A DNA stretch of 21,287 nucleotides from Limivivens faecihominis (GCF_020686945.1 NZ_JAJEPR010000045.1:1-21287), one strand, 5' to 3'; counted from the first letter of the stretch, positions 1 to 7,697 are shown. The notes: generated by a model not told the origin, from the sequence alone. Numbers and translations are program-made.

Positions 1-41
1 TTGCGGGAGCTGCTTTGCAGCGGAGCAATTCGTAGGCATCA

Positions 42-71
42 GTTGGGGGCAAAAGACCTTTTGACCCCAAC
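42..71. repeat. short perfect-looking hairpin, left edge
   Basis: Arms 42-55 and 58-71 are inverted copies matching at 13 of 14 positions, with G-rich and C-rich ends. A smaller hairpin (GCTGC at 9-13, GCAGC at 17-21) lies just before it. No gene of more than trivial length is visible in 1-276; the stretch consists of this hairpin, the palindrome at 82-199 and the terminator-like stem at 226-268. I cannot say whether it belongs to a gene 3' end beyond the window. Confidence 0.6.
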
Positions 72-81
72 ATCATAGTAT

Positions 82-199
82 ATAGTGACGCTTACATTAT
101 ACAAAAAGTGCGCGATGATATGATAATTTACCACGTCTCAATATGAGACGCTAAATACCATATCATCGCGCACTAATAGTATGACGTAAGCCCCACTAT
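82..199. repeat. 118-bp nested palindromic element
   Basis: Three nested inverted repeats share one centre: outer arms 82-95 and 186-199 (12 of 14 paired), middle arms 108-122 and 159-173 (15 of 15), and an inner stem of CGTCTCA at 134-140 with TGAGACG at 144-150. Such a compact palindrome without an open frame looks like a small non-autonomous mobile or REP/ERIC-like unit. No clear target-site duplication is visible at the ends, so its mobility is inferred. Confidence 0.6.
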
Positions 200-225
200 T
201 TTCTAGCGTGCCCTGGAAGGGGGGG

Positions 226-276
226 CAGGGGGAAACCAGGACTGCAAGACTCTGATGGTTTCCCCCTGTAATATTT
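226..276 (+). terminator. intrinsic terminator-like stem, plus-strand orientation
   Basis: A 13-bp perfect stem (226-238 with 256-268) is followed on the plus strand by a T-rich tail up to the uraA stop codon. On the minus strand, where uraA is transcribed, no T-run follows. It therefore best fits the end of a plus-strand transcript entering from the left, but the stem could also stabilise the uraA mRNA 3' end. Confidence 0.5.
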
Positions 277-1656
277 TTATTTCTTAACTTTAGGATTAAT
301 AGCAACCCCTCTGTTGATATCTCCTTCGAGATTCTCACCAAACTCATAATCATTACCCGGCAGAATCGCATTCAGCAGAATACCTGCGATAGCTGCAATA
401 GCCAGTCCGGTAAGCGTTACCGAAGTTCCGAACACATTGAAGGTGAGTCCAGCGGAAAAGCCAAGTCCGCAGACAAGAATCACAGCCGCAATAACCAGGT
501 TACGGGATTTCGTCAGATCTACGCGGTTCTCTACTACGTTACGAACACCAATTGCAGAAATCATTCCGTAAAGCATGAAGCTAACTCCTCCAATAATGGC
601 AGAGGGCATGGAACCGATGATATCAGCCATTTTCGGGATGAAGCTTAAGATGACTGCGAAGACAGCTGCGATACGGATGACGCGCGGGTCATGGACACGG
701 CTGAGCTCCAGAACGCCGGTGTTCTCGCCGTAAGTGGTGTTTGCCGGGCCGCCTACCAGAGCGGAAAAAGAGGTTGCAAGACCGTCGCCAATGAGGGTTC
801 TATGAAGACCCGGATCTGCGAGGAAGTTCTCTCCTACCGTTGCGGAGATTGCAGACATATCACCGATGTGCTCCATCATGGTAGCAAGAGCGATCGGAGC
901 CATTACCATGATGGCGGTAATGTCAAATTTGCAGAGCTGGAAAGGAGGAAGTCCTACCCAGGCTGCAGATGCGACTGCGGAGAAATCCAGGATGGCGCTG
1001 CCGTCCGGATTGGTCATTCCGAGGAGGTGCATCACCAGAGCTACTGCATAGGAGATCACAACGCCCATGAGGATCGGAATGATCTTGAACATGCCTTTTC
1101 CCCAGATGTTGAAAACGATGATTGTTCCAAGAGCAATCAGGGCAATGAGCCAGTTGGTGGACGCATTGGAGATTGCTGAGGGAGCCAGAGAAAGTCCGAT
1201 GCAAATGATGATGGGGCCGGTTACAACAGGCGGCAGATAGTGCATAACGCGCTTTACGCCTACCAGTTTGATAACCAGTGCCAGAATCAGATACAGAAGA
1301 CCGGCTACCACGATACCGCCGCAGGCATAAGGAAGTTTCTCGCCCATGGTCATATCAGCAAAGATGCCGGTATCCAGATTTGCCACGGTGGAAAATCCGC
1401 CGAGGAAAGCGAAGGATGAACCCAGGAAAGCAGGTACCTTCAGTTTGGAGCAGGCATGGAAAAACAGGGTTCCAAGGCCTGCACAGATCAGAGTTACCTG
1501 GATGGAAAGTCCCTCACCGTTGAAGTAGGTGTTGACCAGAATCGGTACCAGGATTGTTGCTCCGAACATCGCAAACATGTGCTGAAGTCCGAGAAGCAAC
1601 ATCCGCGGTATTCCCAGGGTACGGGCATCTTTGATCGTTGCATTTTTTTCGTTCAT
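277..1656 (-). CDS. uraA: uracil permease, NCS2 family (UraA-like)
   Basis: This is a 459-residue integral membrane protein with many hydrophobic segments, predicted to be a proton-coupled uracil importer in the cytoplasmic membrane. The N-terminal QHMFAMFGATILVP stretch is typical of UraA-type NCS2 carriers. The two glutamates that bind the base in E. coli UraA appear to be present: E262 in MMEHIGD (TM8 region) and E311 in GENTGV (TM10 region). The start at 1656 is chosen because GAGGAGG sits just upstream at proper spacing; a TTG five codons earlier overlaps that Shine-Dalgarno itself. The gene is monocistronic, with its promoter at 1984-2012 and a long structured leader. No PyrR-binding consensus was found in the leader. 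A related nucleobase with different specificity cannot be excluded, but the motifs favour uracil. Confidence 0.9.
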   Translation of the reverse strand: MNEKNATIKDARTLGIPRMLLLGLQHMFAMFGATILVPILVNTYFNGEGLSIQVTLICAGLGTLFFHACSKLKVPAFLGSSFAFLGGFSTVANLDTGIFADMTMGEKLPYACGGIVVAGLLYLILALVIKLVGVKRVMHYLPPVVTGPIIICIGLSLAPSAISNASTNWLIALIALGTIIVFNIWGKGMFKIIPILMGVVISYAVALVMHLLGMTNPDGSAILDFSAVASAAWVGLPPFQLCKFDITAIMVMAPIALATMMEHIGDMSAISATVGENFLADPGLHRTLIGDGLATSFSALVGGPANTTYGENTGVLELSRVHDPRVIRIAAVFAVILSFIPKMADIIGSMPSAIIGGVSFMLYGMISAIGVRNVVENRVDLTKSRNLVIAAVILVCGLGFSAGLTFNVFGTSVTLTGLAIAAIAGILLNAILPGNDYEFGENLEGDINRGVAINPKVKK

Positions 1657-1701
1657 GATGTGCCTCCTCAAAATATTTTTTGCAACAGTTCAGAGCATAT
1701 G

Positions 1702-1758
1702 CAACAAGAAAAAACAGACTATGCAAACTTGTTTGCAATAGGCTGTATTTTCTTGTTG
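1702..1758 (-). repeat. long hairpin in uraA leader
   Basis: The outer arms (about 16 bp, one mismatch) begin AACAAGAAAA and end TTTTCTTGTT. An inner stem pairs GCAAAC-type sequence around a two-base loop. On the minus strand the 3' arm contains a run of T, so it could act as a weak attenuator about 45 nt before the uraA start codon; it could equally be a small palindromic insertion. Confidence 0.5.
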
Positions 1759-1771
1759 TTATGGTCGGAAC

Positions 1772-1830
1772 GGCGCTGCGTCCCAGTGGGACTCGTCTAG
1801 CGCGGACCGAAATGGAATGTAGATCCATAA
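1772..1830 (-). repeat. 59-nt structured repeat, copy A
   Basis: It aligns without gaps to copy B 107 bp away, about 45 of 59 positions identical. The core GTCCCAGTGGGACTCGT is a self-complementary stem. The flanking stem GCGCT/AGCGC corresponds to GTGCT/AGCAC in copy B, so a paired position has changed on both sides. A further GGTC/GACC pairing encloses it (1763-1766 with 1805-1808). Confidence 0.6.
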
Positions 1831-1878
1831 GCCTCAGACAGAAGCTGCGTCAGCAGCGATAGCGCATGAAATGCGCGG

Positions 1879-1937
1879 GGTGCTGAGTCCCAGTGGGACT
1901 CGTTTAGCACCGACCGAAGCAGAGCGTAGACCTATGG
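1879..1937 (-). repeat. 59-nt structured repeat, copy B
   Basis: Partner of the copy at 1772-1830. The outer stem GGTGCT (1879-1884) pairs with AGCACC (1906-1911) around the GAGTCCCA/TGGGACTC inner stem. The outer stem differs from copy A by compensating changes, suggesting that the structure was maintained after duplication. Confidence 0.6.
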
Positions 1938-1983
1938 CCTATTGACCTGAACGTCCTGAACTGCTACATAAGCTATCCTTACA

Positions 1984-2012
1984 AGAATACCTTTTTTGAC
2001 ACCATTCGTCAA
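1984..2012 (-). promoter_or_regulatory. sigma-A type promoter for uraA
   Basis: On the minus strand TTGACG (2007-2012) and TATTCT (1984-1989) are separated by 17 bp. The match is 5 of 6 and 4 of 6 to consensus, and the orientation fits uraA. It implies transcription from about 1977. Confidence 0.6.
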
Positions 2013-2058
2013 CGAAATTTTTATATTTTTTTAAGATTTAATGCTTACCCATAGCACA

Positions 2059-2259
2059 GCGCCACCCAGCGATTCCGCCCGTTTTTCCTGTGGAGGCAGA
2101 GCAGAAATTCTTGGCTCGCCAAAATCTGCGTTATGAACAAAAATCCATTGTCTGAGCGAAGCGAGTTCCGGGTTTTTGTGAATGCTCTTAGAAGATTTCG
2201 GCAAGCCTTAGAATTTCGCTCCGCCGCAACGGAAAGCCGGACGGAACGCCGGGCGGCGC
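2059..2259. repeat. 201-bp imperfect palindrome downstream of jetC
   Basis: The left arm from 2059 and the right arm ending at 2259 are inverted copies that align along nearly their whole length, with small indels, around a centre near 2160. Matching blocks include GCGCC/GGCGC at the ends, GAGCAGAAATTCT against AGAATTTCGCTC, and GGCTCGCCAAAATCT against AGATTTCGGCAAGCC. The size and form resemble enterobacterial ERIC-type repeats, but the sequence is different. It begins 14 bp after the jetC stop, where jetD would normally follow. A minus-strand open frame running through it looks like a by-product of the palindrome. Confidence 0.7.
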
Positions 2260-2273
2260 ATCCTCGAAACCAT

Positions 2274-5200
2274 TTATTCCTTAACCAAACCCTCCACCGC
2301 GTTCGTATACCTTCCGGTACACACAAGGCTCACCGTGGACTGGATAAACGCACCGATGCTGCTGATTTTTTCAGGCGGGGCTGCGTAAAAAACCTGGAAA
2401 TCATTTTCTTCAAAATATTTTACCATCTGCTCGATACGCTCTCTGGAAAGAGCCGAAAAGGCCTCGTCAATGAAAGCCAGGCGGGCGCAGCAGCTGTTCT
2501 TCGGGTAGCACTGGAGAAGACTGGCAGCAAGAATGATAAAGTAAGGCGTCTGTTTCTCGCCGTTGCTGGCGGAACCCTGCTTTTTCGAGAGGTTGGCCAC
2601 GATCTCCTGGTCGCCCTGCCTGCTCACGATTTCCATATCATAGGAAAAATACCGGCGGTAATCCGTGTATTCCTGCTCGTCCTCCTCGGAAAGGATGATG
2701 TTCATAAATTCCTTGATATCATGCTCCATCTCCTCGTCATCCCGGCCGGAACTCATGTAGGCCTCAGCGGAGCTCATATAATTCTGAAGTTTTCGGCAGA
2801 TCCGGAAGAAAATCACCCGGTCCGGCCGCTCCTTCATGACAAAGCGGTAGGTATCGCTTCCGAAAGGAATCTGCTTCAGCTCCTCATTGATGGCCTCCAT
2901 CTCCCGCTTCGCATCCCGGATGGACTCGTCAATCTCGGCCACGAAATCGTTCATAAAGGCGCTCTCCAGTTTTTCCGCCTGCTCTTTCAGCTTCTGGCTG
3001 GCTTCCTCAATCTTCACATGGGCCAGATTCCGGTATTCCTCCCGGTAAAAAGCAATGTAACCCACGCCGCGCTGATTGATGTCAAGCTCGGAAAGGCGGC
3101 AGTATTCCAACTGGGCGCTTTCCAGATGTTTTTCACATTCTTTGACATCACTCCTGGAATTATCCACACTTCGCTGGGTAATTACCTTGAGGGCTCCGTC
3201 CTTCTTTTTACGAAGCTTCTCATACTCTTCCAGCATCGGCGTTTTAAGCTCCAGATGAAGCTCGCATTTTTCCTCATATTCCTGTTTTCGTAAGGCAATG
3301 GACTCGCGGATACCGATGAGCTGCTTGCTGTAGCTCTCGATAGAGTTACCGCATTTTCCCATTTTCAGGGAATTTTCCGTCACCGCCGTGTTGGCTTCCT
3401 TCGCCTGCTCCCGGGCAGACTCCTGCTCTTTTAAGACCGCGGTAAAATCAGGATTGTCCCGGATGGCCTGAAGATCAGCCTCCAGCTTCCGTTTGGTCTT
3501 TTTGCTCTTTTCCAGAGAGTCGGCGGCACTGAATTCGTAGTGGCCGGGATCCCAGTCGATGCTGACGATCTGACGGCGACAGTCCAGAATCCTGGCCAGG
3601 GCGTCCTTATCTTTCCGCTGCAGCGCTTCCTTTTCCCGGCGCTCCTCTTTCGTCTGCTCCAGCTGAAGGCGCACGGCATCCTCACCCAGGCAGAGCTCGG
3701 TTCCGGTGAGATCCATCGGCGAAACAGCGTAGCTTTTTGCCAGCATGCCGTCCCGGGTCAGACCGCCTTTCGGGTAATCGTGAAGCTCCTCCAGATCCTC
3801 GCAGAGATGGATGCCATTTAGAAGAGAATTGGCATATCTTCTGGCATAAACATTCGGAATCTTCAAAACCTCCGCAGCGGAGCCTCTTTTCACCTCGGTC
3901 TCAGGAAGCTTGTCCGTGAGTACCAGGTTGGCGGAATAGAGTTTTTTCTCCTTCAGAACTTTCATGGCCTTGCCGCAGTATTTCCCATCTATAATAAGGT
4001 AGAAACGCTTGCGTCCCAGAAAGGTCTCCACGGCTTTTCGCCACTCCGGATCCAATATTTCCTGGACGAGCTCCGCAAAAATGAAGACTTCCGTGTCGAT
4101 GCCCTGATTTTTCAGCTCCTGGCAGATCAGCTTTCTGGCCCGCTCGATCTCCGGCGGGAAGACCAGACAGTTGGCTTCCAGTTTCTTGATCTTGTCCGTG
4201 AGCTCGGCCATCACTTTTTCCCGGGCCCGGATCTGGTCCTGGAGATGGATCTTGTTCTGCTCGTAAAAGGTGTCCTGCTGGTCCACCTTTTCCCCGTATT
4301 TCTTGAAAACGGAAATCTTTGCTTCCATGTCCATGCCGGTGCCGGAAAGCTGGCTCAAAGCCTTCTTTTCCTCCTCATCCACAGGCAAATCTTTTCGGAG
4401 AAGGATGCCAAGCTCTTTGATCTTTTCTTCCAGAGTCTCCAGTTCTTTGAGACGGCGCTCCCAGACACGGCTTTCCACACTGGCCGCGTCGATCTGGCGC
4501 TGCAGGGAATCCATGGTCTCCTTCATATCCTGAAAAACCGTGCTGTTTTCCGCGATACGGAGACGCTCCTGGGCGGCCTTCTGAGACTGTTCCAACTCGG
4601 ACTGGCGTTTTTCCAGGTCTTTCAGCTGCTCCTCCAGCACGGTCCGCTGGCTCTCTACCTCTTTCTCTTCATTTTCCAGCATCTGAAGATCCTGATAGCA
4701 GAAAAGCATCTCCCGGATGTGAAGGGTGCGTTTCTTTTTCTCATAATCCTGGCTCCGCTTCTCGATGACCTCCAGCTGGGTCTTACCCTCGCTTAAACGC
4801 ACATAGACGTCCTGCAGCCGATCAAACTGCTGCCGCTGCTCCCGAAGTTCGCTTAAGGACTCGATTTTTCCCGGTTCCAGCACACATTCCTGAATAAACT
4901 GGTCGATGTTGTTTTCCGGATGAAAAGCCATCATTTTCAGAAGCTTGCCGCGGTATTTGCTCACGCCGCAGCGAAGACCAAGGGTCCGGATCACCTGCTC
5001 CGTTCCCCGCTCTCTTCCGAGGAACGCATTACCTTTCAGCCGCTCGCCACGGACCGTCAGTTCATTTTTCGGCGTGATCCAGAGCGTATTCCCTTCCCGC
5101 CGAGTGAAATTGATCTGATCCATCGTGGTTCCCGGGAGAACAAACCAGCTGCTGGCGGGTTTTGCCGTCTCATTGGGAGACTCGATGCAGACGCCTACCA

Positions 5201-5528
5201 CCAGAGGAGCGCCCGCCACCGGATCGTCAAACTCCATGGCAATATAGCTGATGACCTCGCCGGAACGAAGATAACGGGCAGCGCCGTTGCTCTTCGTGTC
5301 GCCCCGGACATAGCCCAGTACCGTACGGTCCCGGTCTTTTGCGGCCTTGTTAAACTGGGTATTTCCCGTGATCAGGTAGGTCACGGCATCCAGAATCGTG
5401 GATTTTCCGCTTCCGTTGATTCCTGTAAAAAGCGTGGAGCCTTCCAGTTTCACGGAAACGTTCTGAAACTTGGACCACTGCACCAGAAGAAGTCTGGTGG
5501 CTGATTTTCTATTCATCGGTGTCTGCAT
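2274..5528 (-). CDS. jetC: JetC/MksB-like SMC ATPase of a Wadjet/MksBEF-type complex
   Basis: This 1084-residue protein is the ATPase subunit of an SMC-like complex related to MukB, MksB and Wadjet JetC. Walker A, GINGSGKST, is at residues 36-44. The ABC signature-like SNGEKQTP is near 988, and Walker B, LAFIDEAF, is at 1017-1024 and supplies the DEA catalytic glutamate. Between the head halves lie two long charged coiled-coil regions flanking a globular, hinge-like middle (about 450-620). The length is normal for JetC. I chose the start at 5528 (MQTPMNRK) because AGGAGG lies six bases upstream; an ATG four codons later is possible. The start lies inside the end of jetB, so translation is probably coupled. 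The complex is expected to extrude DNA loops using ATP. Unusually, no jetD follows: the gene ends just before a 201-bp palindrome. Confidence 0.9.
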   Translation of the reverse strand: MQTPMNRKSATRLLLVQWSKFQNVSVKLEGSTLFTGINGSGKSTILDAVTYLITGNTQFNKAAKDRDRTVLGYVRGDTKSNGAARYLRSGEVISYIAMEFDDPVAGAPLVVGVCIESPNETAKPASSWFVLPGTTMDQINFTRREGNTLWITPKNELTVRGERLKGNAFLGRERGTEQVIRTLGLRCGVSKYRGKLLKMMAFHPENNIDQFIQECVLEPGKIESLSELREQRQQFDRLQDVYVRLSEGKTQLEVIEKRSQDYEKKKRTLHIREMLFCYQDLQMLENEEKEVESQRTVLEEQLKDLEKRQSELEQSQKAAQERLRIAENSTVFQDMKETMDSLQRQIDAASVESRVWERRLKELETLEEKIKELGILLRKDLPVDEEEKKALSQLSGTGMDMEAKISVFKKYGEKVDQQDTFYEQNKIHLQDQIRAREKVMAELTDKIKKLEANCLVFPPEIERARKLICQELKNQGIDTEVFIFAELVQEILDPEWRKAVETFLGRKRFYLIIDGKYCGKAMKVLKEKKLYSANLVLTDKLPETEVKRGSAAEVLKIPNVYARRYANSLLNGIHLCEDLEELHDYPKGGLTRDGMLAKSYAVSPMDLTGTELCLGEDAVRLQLEQTKEERREKEALQRKDKDALARILDCRRQIVSIDWDPGHYEFSAADSLEKSKKTKRKLEADLQAIRDNPDFTAVLKEQESAREQAKEANTAVTENSLKMGKCGNSIESYSKQLIGIRESIALRKQEYEEKCELHLELKTPMLEEYEKLRKKKDGALKVITQRSVDNSRSDVKECEKHLESAQLEYCRLSELDINQRGVGYIAFYREEYRNLAHVKIEEASQKLKEQAEKLESAFMNDFVAEIDESIRDAKREMEAINEELKQIPFGSDTYRFVMKERPDRVIFFRICRKLQNYMSSAEAYMSSGRDDEEMEHDIKEFMNIILSEEDEQEYTDYRRYFSYDMEIVSRQGDQEIVANLSKKQGSASNGEKQTPYFIILAASLLQCYPKNSCCARLAFIDEAFSALSRERIEQMVKYFEENDFQVFYAAPPEKISSIGAFIQSTVSLVCTGRYTNAVEGLVKE

Positions 5529-6174
5529 CCTGCTCCTCCTCATCCATCTCACTGTCTGTCTCGTTCCACCGCTCCTGCATGCGTTTTTCCGCCGTATTTA
5601 CAAAATTCTGGAACTCGTCGGGATCCAGCGCAAACTGCATTGAGGGCAAAAGGCAGATTCGGCAGTCGTCGTCCCCGATCCGGCCCACCACCTGCAGAAG
5701 CTGGTATCTGGAAAAAAGCGACAGGATCGCCGTCATCGTGCTTTTGTCGATCTGGTCTTTCACCTTATATTTTTCCAGTTCAAAGCGAAGGTCAGCCATC
5801 GTGATTGTGATGTTTTTCGACAGGCTTCCTGCCCGGATCCGGTCGGCATACATGGCCCAGAGGCAGCAAAGCACAACGCTCTCCATTTTTTTCAGGGCCA
5901 CATGGTTGATCTGGAGCCGGCCATTTTCTCCCATATCCCGGCAGTTCCGGAGCATGACTACGCCGTTTTCCCTGTCCGTCAGCACGTCAAAACCGATATA
6001 GCCTAAGTATACGGAAAAAGGCTCGGGATTTTTGGAGATAAAATAGTAGGCACGCTTGCTCTCCTCGTCCCGGTCGCGCACGATAAATGTCTGTTTCAAA
6101 AGTCTACGGCAGCTTTTCTGAAAAAGATCTTTCTCAGATGAGGTAAAACCCTCCCAGAATTCCTCTATGTTCAT
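5509..6174 (-). CDS. jetB: JetB/MksE-like subunit (kleisin-binding winged-helix protein)
   Basis: This 221-residue protein lies between jetA and jetC and is assigned as JetB (MukE/MksE-like) chiefly from that position and its general shape: an N-terminal region with conserved-looking YYFISKNPEPFSVYLGYIGF, a helical middle, and a strongly acidic tail. The related Pfam families are of the DUF4194/DUF6063 sort; I cannot decide which without a search. In this family the subunit binds the JetA kleisin and helps the complex hold DNA. Its ATG overlaps the jetA stop codon in ATGA, with GAGGAG eight bases upstream. Its 3' end overlaps jetC by 20 bases if jetC starts at 5528. Both overlaps indicate a coupled operon. 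Confidence 0.8.
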   Translation of the reverse strand: MNIEEFWEGFTSSEKDLFQKSCRRLLKQTFIVRDRDEESKRAYYFISKNPEPFSVYLGYIGFDVLTDRENGVVMLRNCRDMGENGRLQINHVALKKMESVVLCCLWAMYADRIRAGSLSKNITITMADLRFELEKYKVKDQIDKSTMTAILSLFSRYQLLQVVGRIGDDDCRICLLPSMQFALDPDEFQNFVNTAEKRMQERWNETDSEMDEEEQDADTDE

Positions 6175-7577
6175 TCGTTTTTCTCCTCTTTTTCTATGGT
6201 AAATCGTCGGATCAGCATCTGCTGCATCTCCATGTAGCCGTCCTCTACCCGGATCTCAAAGCCGTTTTCCCTACCGTAGGCCACGGCGGAAAGGGCACTC
6301 AAGAGCTCGTTTTTGCTCTCCAGAGGCAGGTCGTCGCTGGAAACCTCGGTGCGGTTTCCCATGACGTGTTCCACATAGGATTTCATTTTTTCCTTGGAAT
6401 AGGGGTTTTCCGCCTCCCGCTCGTGAGCCAGGCGGGCCCGCTCGATATCCTCCTCCGTCATCTCCTCCACTTCCACCTGGGAAGCTTTGGCAATGCGCTG
6501 ATTCTTCCGGGGATAGCGGATGGATTCCAGATCCAGAAACTCGTTGCTCTCCAGATCGAAAAGCGGGTTCATCTCCTCGGGAAGCTCGTCTTTCCAACCC
6601 AGATCGTCCATTTCCTCCGTCAGAATACGGATCGTCTGCTCCACATTTCCGCGGATGTCGCGGCTCCGGTTCCGGATAAAACGGGCCCTTCCGATGGCCA
6701 GCTGAAGGTAAACCGTGATCTTGTGCTTGATATCCCGCATGATCTCATCGTATTCTTCGGTGAAGAACTGGCGGATCGTGTGGAGCATATCCTGCACCAC
6801 GCCCTTACTCTCTTCCAGGCTTCGATTTTCCTCCAGGCGGCAGCCTTTTGCCAGAAGCTCCAGAAGGGCCGCATCGTTCTGGATCTCTTCCAGCCGCAGC
6901 CGGATGTAGGAACGATAAATATGTATGTTCTGCTGCTTGGTAAGACGCGCGTATTCCTTAATAAAATCGCCCTCGCAGTATTCCAGAATGTTCTCCGTCA
7001 GGCTCTCCATGGTCTCTTCCTGGACCATCCGCTCGATGATCTTTTTGATAAACGTAGCCAGGCGTTTCAGCGCCTTGGAGAGGAGCTTGGCGTTCCGGTA
7101 AACGGCCCGAAGCCCGTTGATATAGGGATCATTTTCCCACTGATCCGGGTCTTTTAAGATGTTGTAAACGTTGAAAATATAGCTGGAAAATTCTTCCCGC
7201 TCCGGTTTCATCAGCTGCTGGAGAAACTCTGCGAGAACTACGCCCTGCTCTGTCATCATGATGTGTTTTTCATAGGTGGCATCGTCGATGTCCTCCTCCA
7301 GCCACCCCACTTCCCGGGAGCAGAAACGGCGGATTACCGCGTTGGCCATCTCGTTGTAGTTCGTATTTTCCTCCGGTTCGTCCTCCAGCTTTTCCACCTG
7401 ATGCTCCATCAGATAGACGGCAAGAGCGTCCCGTACCTGGCTTCTCGGGATCCGGTAGGTAATCTCCCGGTCGTACTCGTGATAAATGAGAAGCAGGCAG
7501 TCCGCATAGACCCGGTTCGTGCTTCCGCTGGCCAGGCAGTTGAAAAAGCTGCCGGGGAGCGTGTCAAATAGATTCAT
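6171..7577 (-). CDS. jetA: JetA/MksF-like kleisin subunit of Wadjet-type complex
   Basis: This 468-residue protein is the first gene of the operon. Its N-terminus, MNLFDTLPGSFFNCLASGST, is typical of the Clostridial JetA family (DUF5716). The protein is largely helical with charged regions, as expected of a kleisin (MukF/MksF-like) that bridges the heads of two JetC subunits. The start at 7577 is chosen because AAGGAG precedes it at a reasonable distance; an in-frame start 33 codons earlier would lie close to the predicted transcription start and lacks family similarity. A promoter lies at 7667-7696. jetA overlaps jetB by four bases. JetABC together could defend against plasmids (Wadjet) or act in chromosome organisation (MksBEF). 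The family assignment is from memory of its N-terminus plus synteny. Confidence 0.82.
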   Translation of the reverse strand: MNLFDTLPGSFFNCLASGSTNRVYADCLLLIYHEYDREITYRIPRSQVRDALAVYLMEHQVEKLEDEPEENTNYNEMANAVIRRFCSREVGWLEEDIDDATYEKHIMMTEQGVVLAEFLQQLMKPEREEFSSYIFNVYNILKDPDQWENDPYINGLRAVYRNAKLLSKALKRLATFIKKIIERMVQEETMESLTENILEYCEGDFIKEYARLTKQQNIHIYRSYIRLRLEEIQNDAALLELLAKGCRLEENRSLEESKGVVQDMLHTIRQFFTEEYDEIMRDIKHKITVYLQLAIGRARFIRNRSRDIRGNVEQTIRILTEEMDDLGWKDELPEEMNPLFDLESNEFLDLESIRYPRKNQRIAKASQVEVEEMTEEDIERARLAHEREAENPYSKEKMKSYVEHVMGNRTEVSSDDLPLESKNELLSALSAVAYGRENGFEIRVEDGYMEMQQMLIRRFTIEKEEKNE

Positions 7578-7609
7578 ATAGTGAAAACTCCTTATGTCAA
7601 ACTTACAAT

Positions 7610-7640
7610 ATCCCCCCGTTTCCATACGAAAAGGAGGGAT
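7610..7640 (-). promoter_or_regulatory. hairpin in jetABC leader
   Basis: An 8-position stem with one mismatch (ATCCCCCC at 610-617 against GGAGGGAT at 633-640) lies in the untranslated leader, between the promoter and the jetA ribosome binding site. No T-run follows it, so it is not an obvious terminator. Any regulatory role is a guess. Confidence 0.3.
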
Positions 7641-7666
7641 AAAACAAACGTTTCTTATCTTGTGCA

Positions 7667-7696
7667 AGTATACCATAATTGACAGCTTTCCTTCAA
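7667..7696 (-). promoter_or_regulatory. promoter for jetABC
   Basis: On the minus strand TTGAAG (7691-7696) and TATACT (7667-7672) are separated by 18 bp. The -35 lies right beside the T-run of the terminator of the upstream cluster, so jetABC is probably transcribed separately from 7732-10786. Confidence 0.55.
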
Positions 7697-7697
7697 G

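Larger units (their letters stand above)
1657..1977 (-). promoter_or_regulatory. long structured 5' leader of uraA
   Basis: The stretch 1657-2273 has no convincing gene. If the promoter at 1984-2012 is used, the uraA mRNA begins near 1977 with about 320 nt of leader. In transcript order it holds repeat copy B (1879-1937), a GCGCAT/ATGCGC hairpin (1862-1876), a GCTGC/GCAGC hairpin (1844-1857), repeat copy A (1772-1830), a long hairpin (1702-1758) and then the ribosome binding site. It may regulate uraA or may simply be inserted repeats. I do not recognise it as a known riboswitch, and I found no PyrR attenuator motif. Confidence 0.45.

Noticed and set aside
1763..1937. Possible CRISPR array from repeated palindromic units
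   Set aside because: There are only two copies, diverged at about a quarter of positions, no regular spacers and no cas genes.
1657..1977. PyrR attenuator for uraA
   Set aside because: I looked for the PyrR-binding loop and the anti-terminator/terminator pair on the minus strand and found neither.
2045..2326. 93-codon minus-strand frame overlapping the jetC end
   Set aside because: It starts inside jetC in another frame and runs through the 201-bp palindrome. Its residues are just a translation of the repeat.
2133..3293. 386-codon open frame on the plus strand
   Set aside because: It is a shadow of the jetC coding sequence on the other strand plus the palindrome. It has no ribosome site and no family-like motif, whereas jetC has Walker B and the ABC signature in the same DNA.
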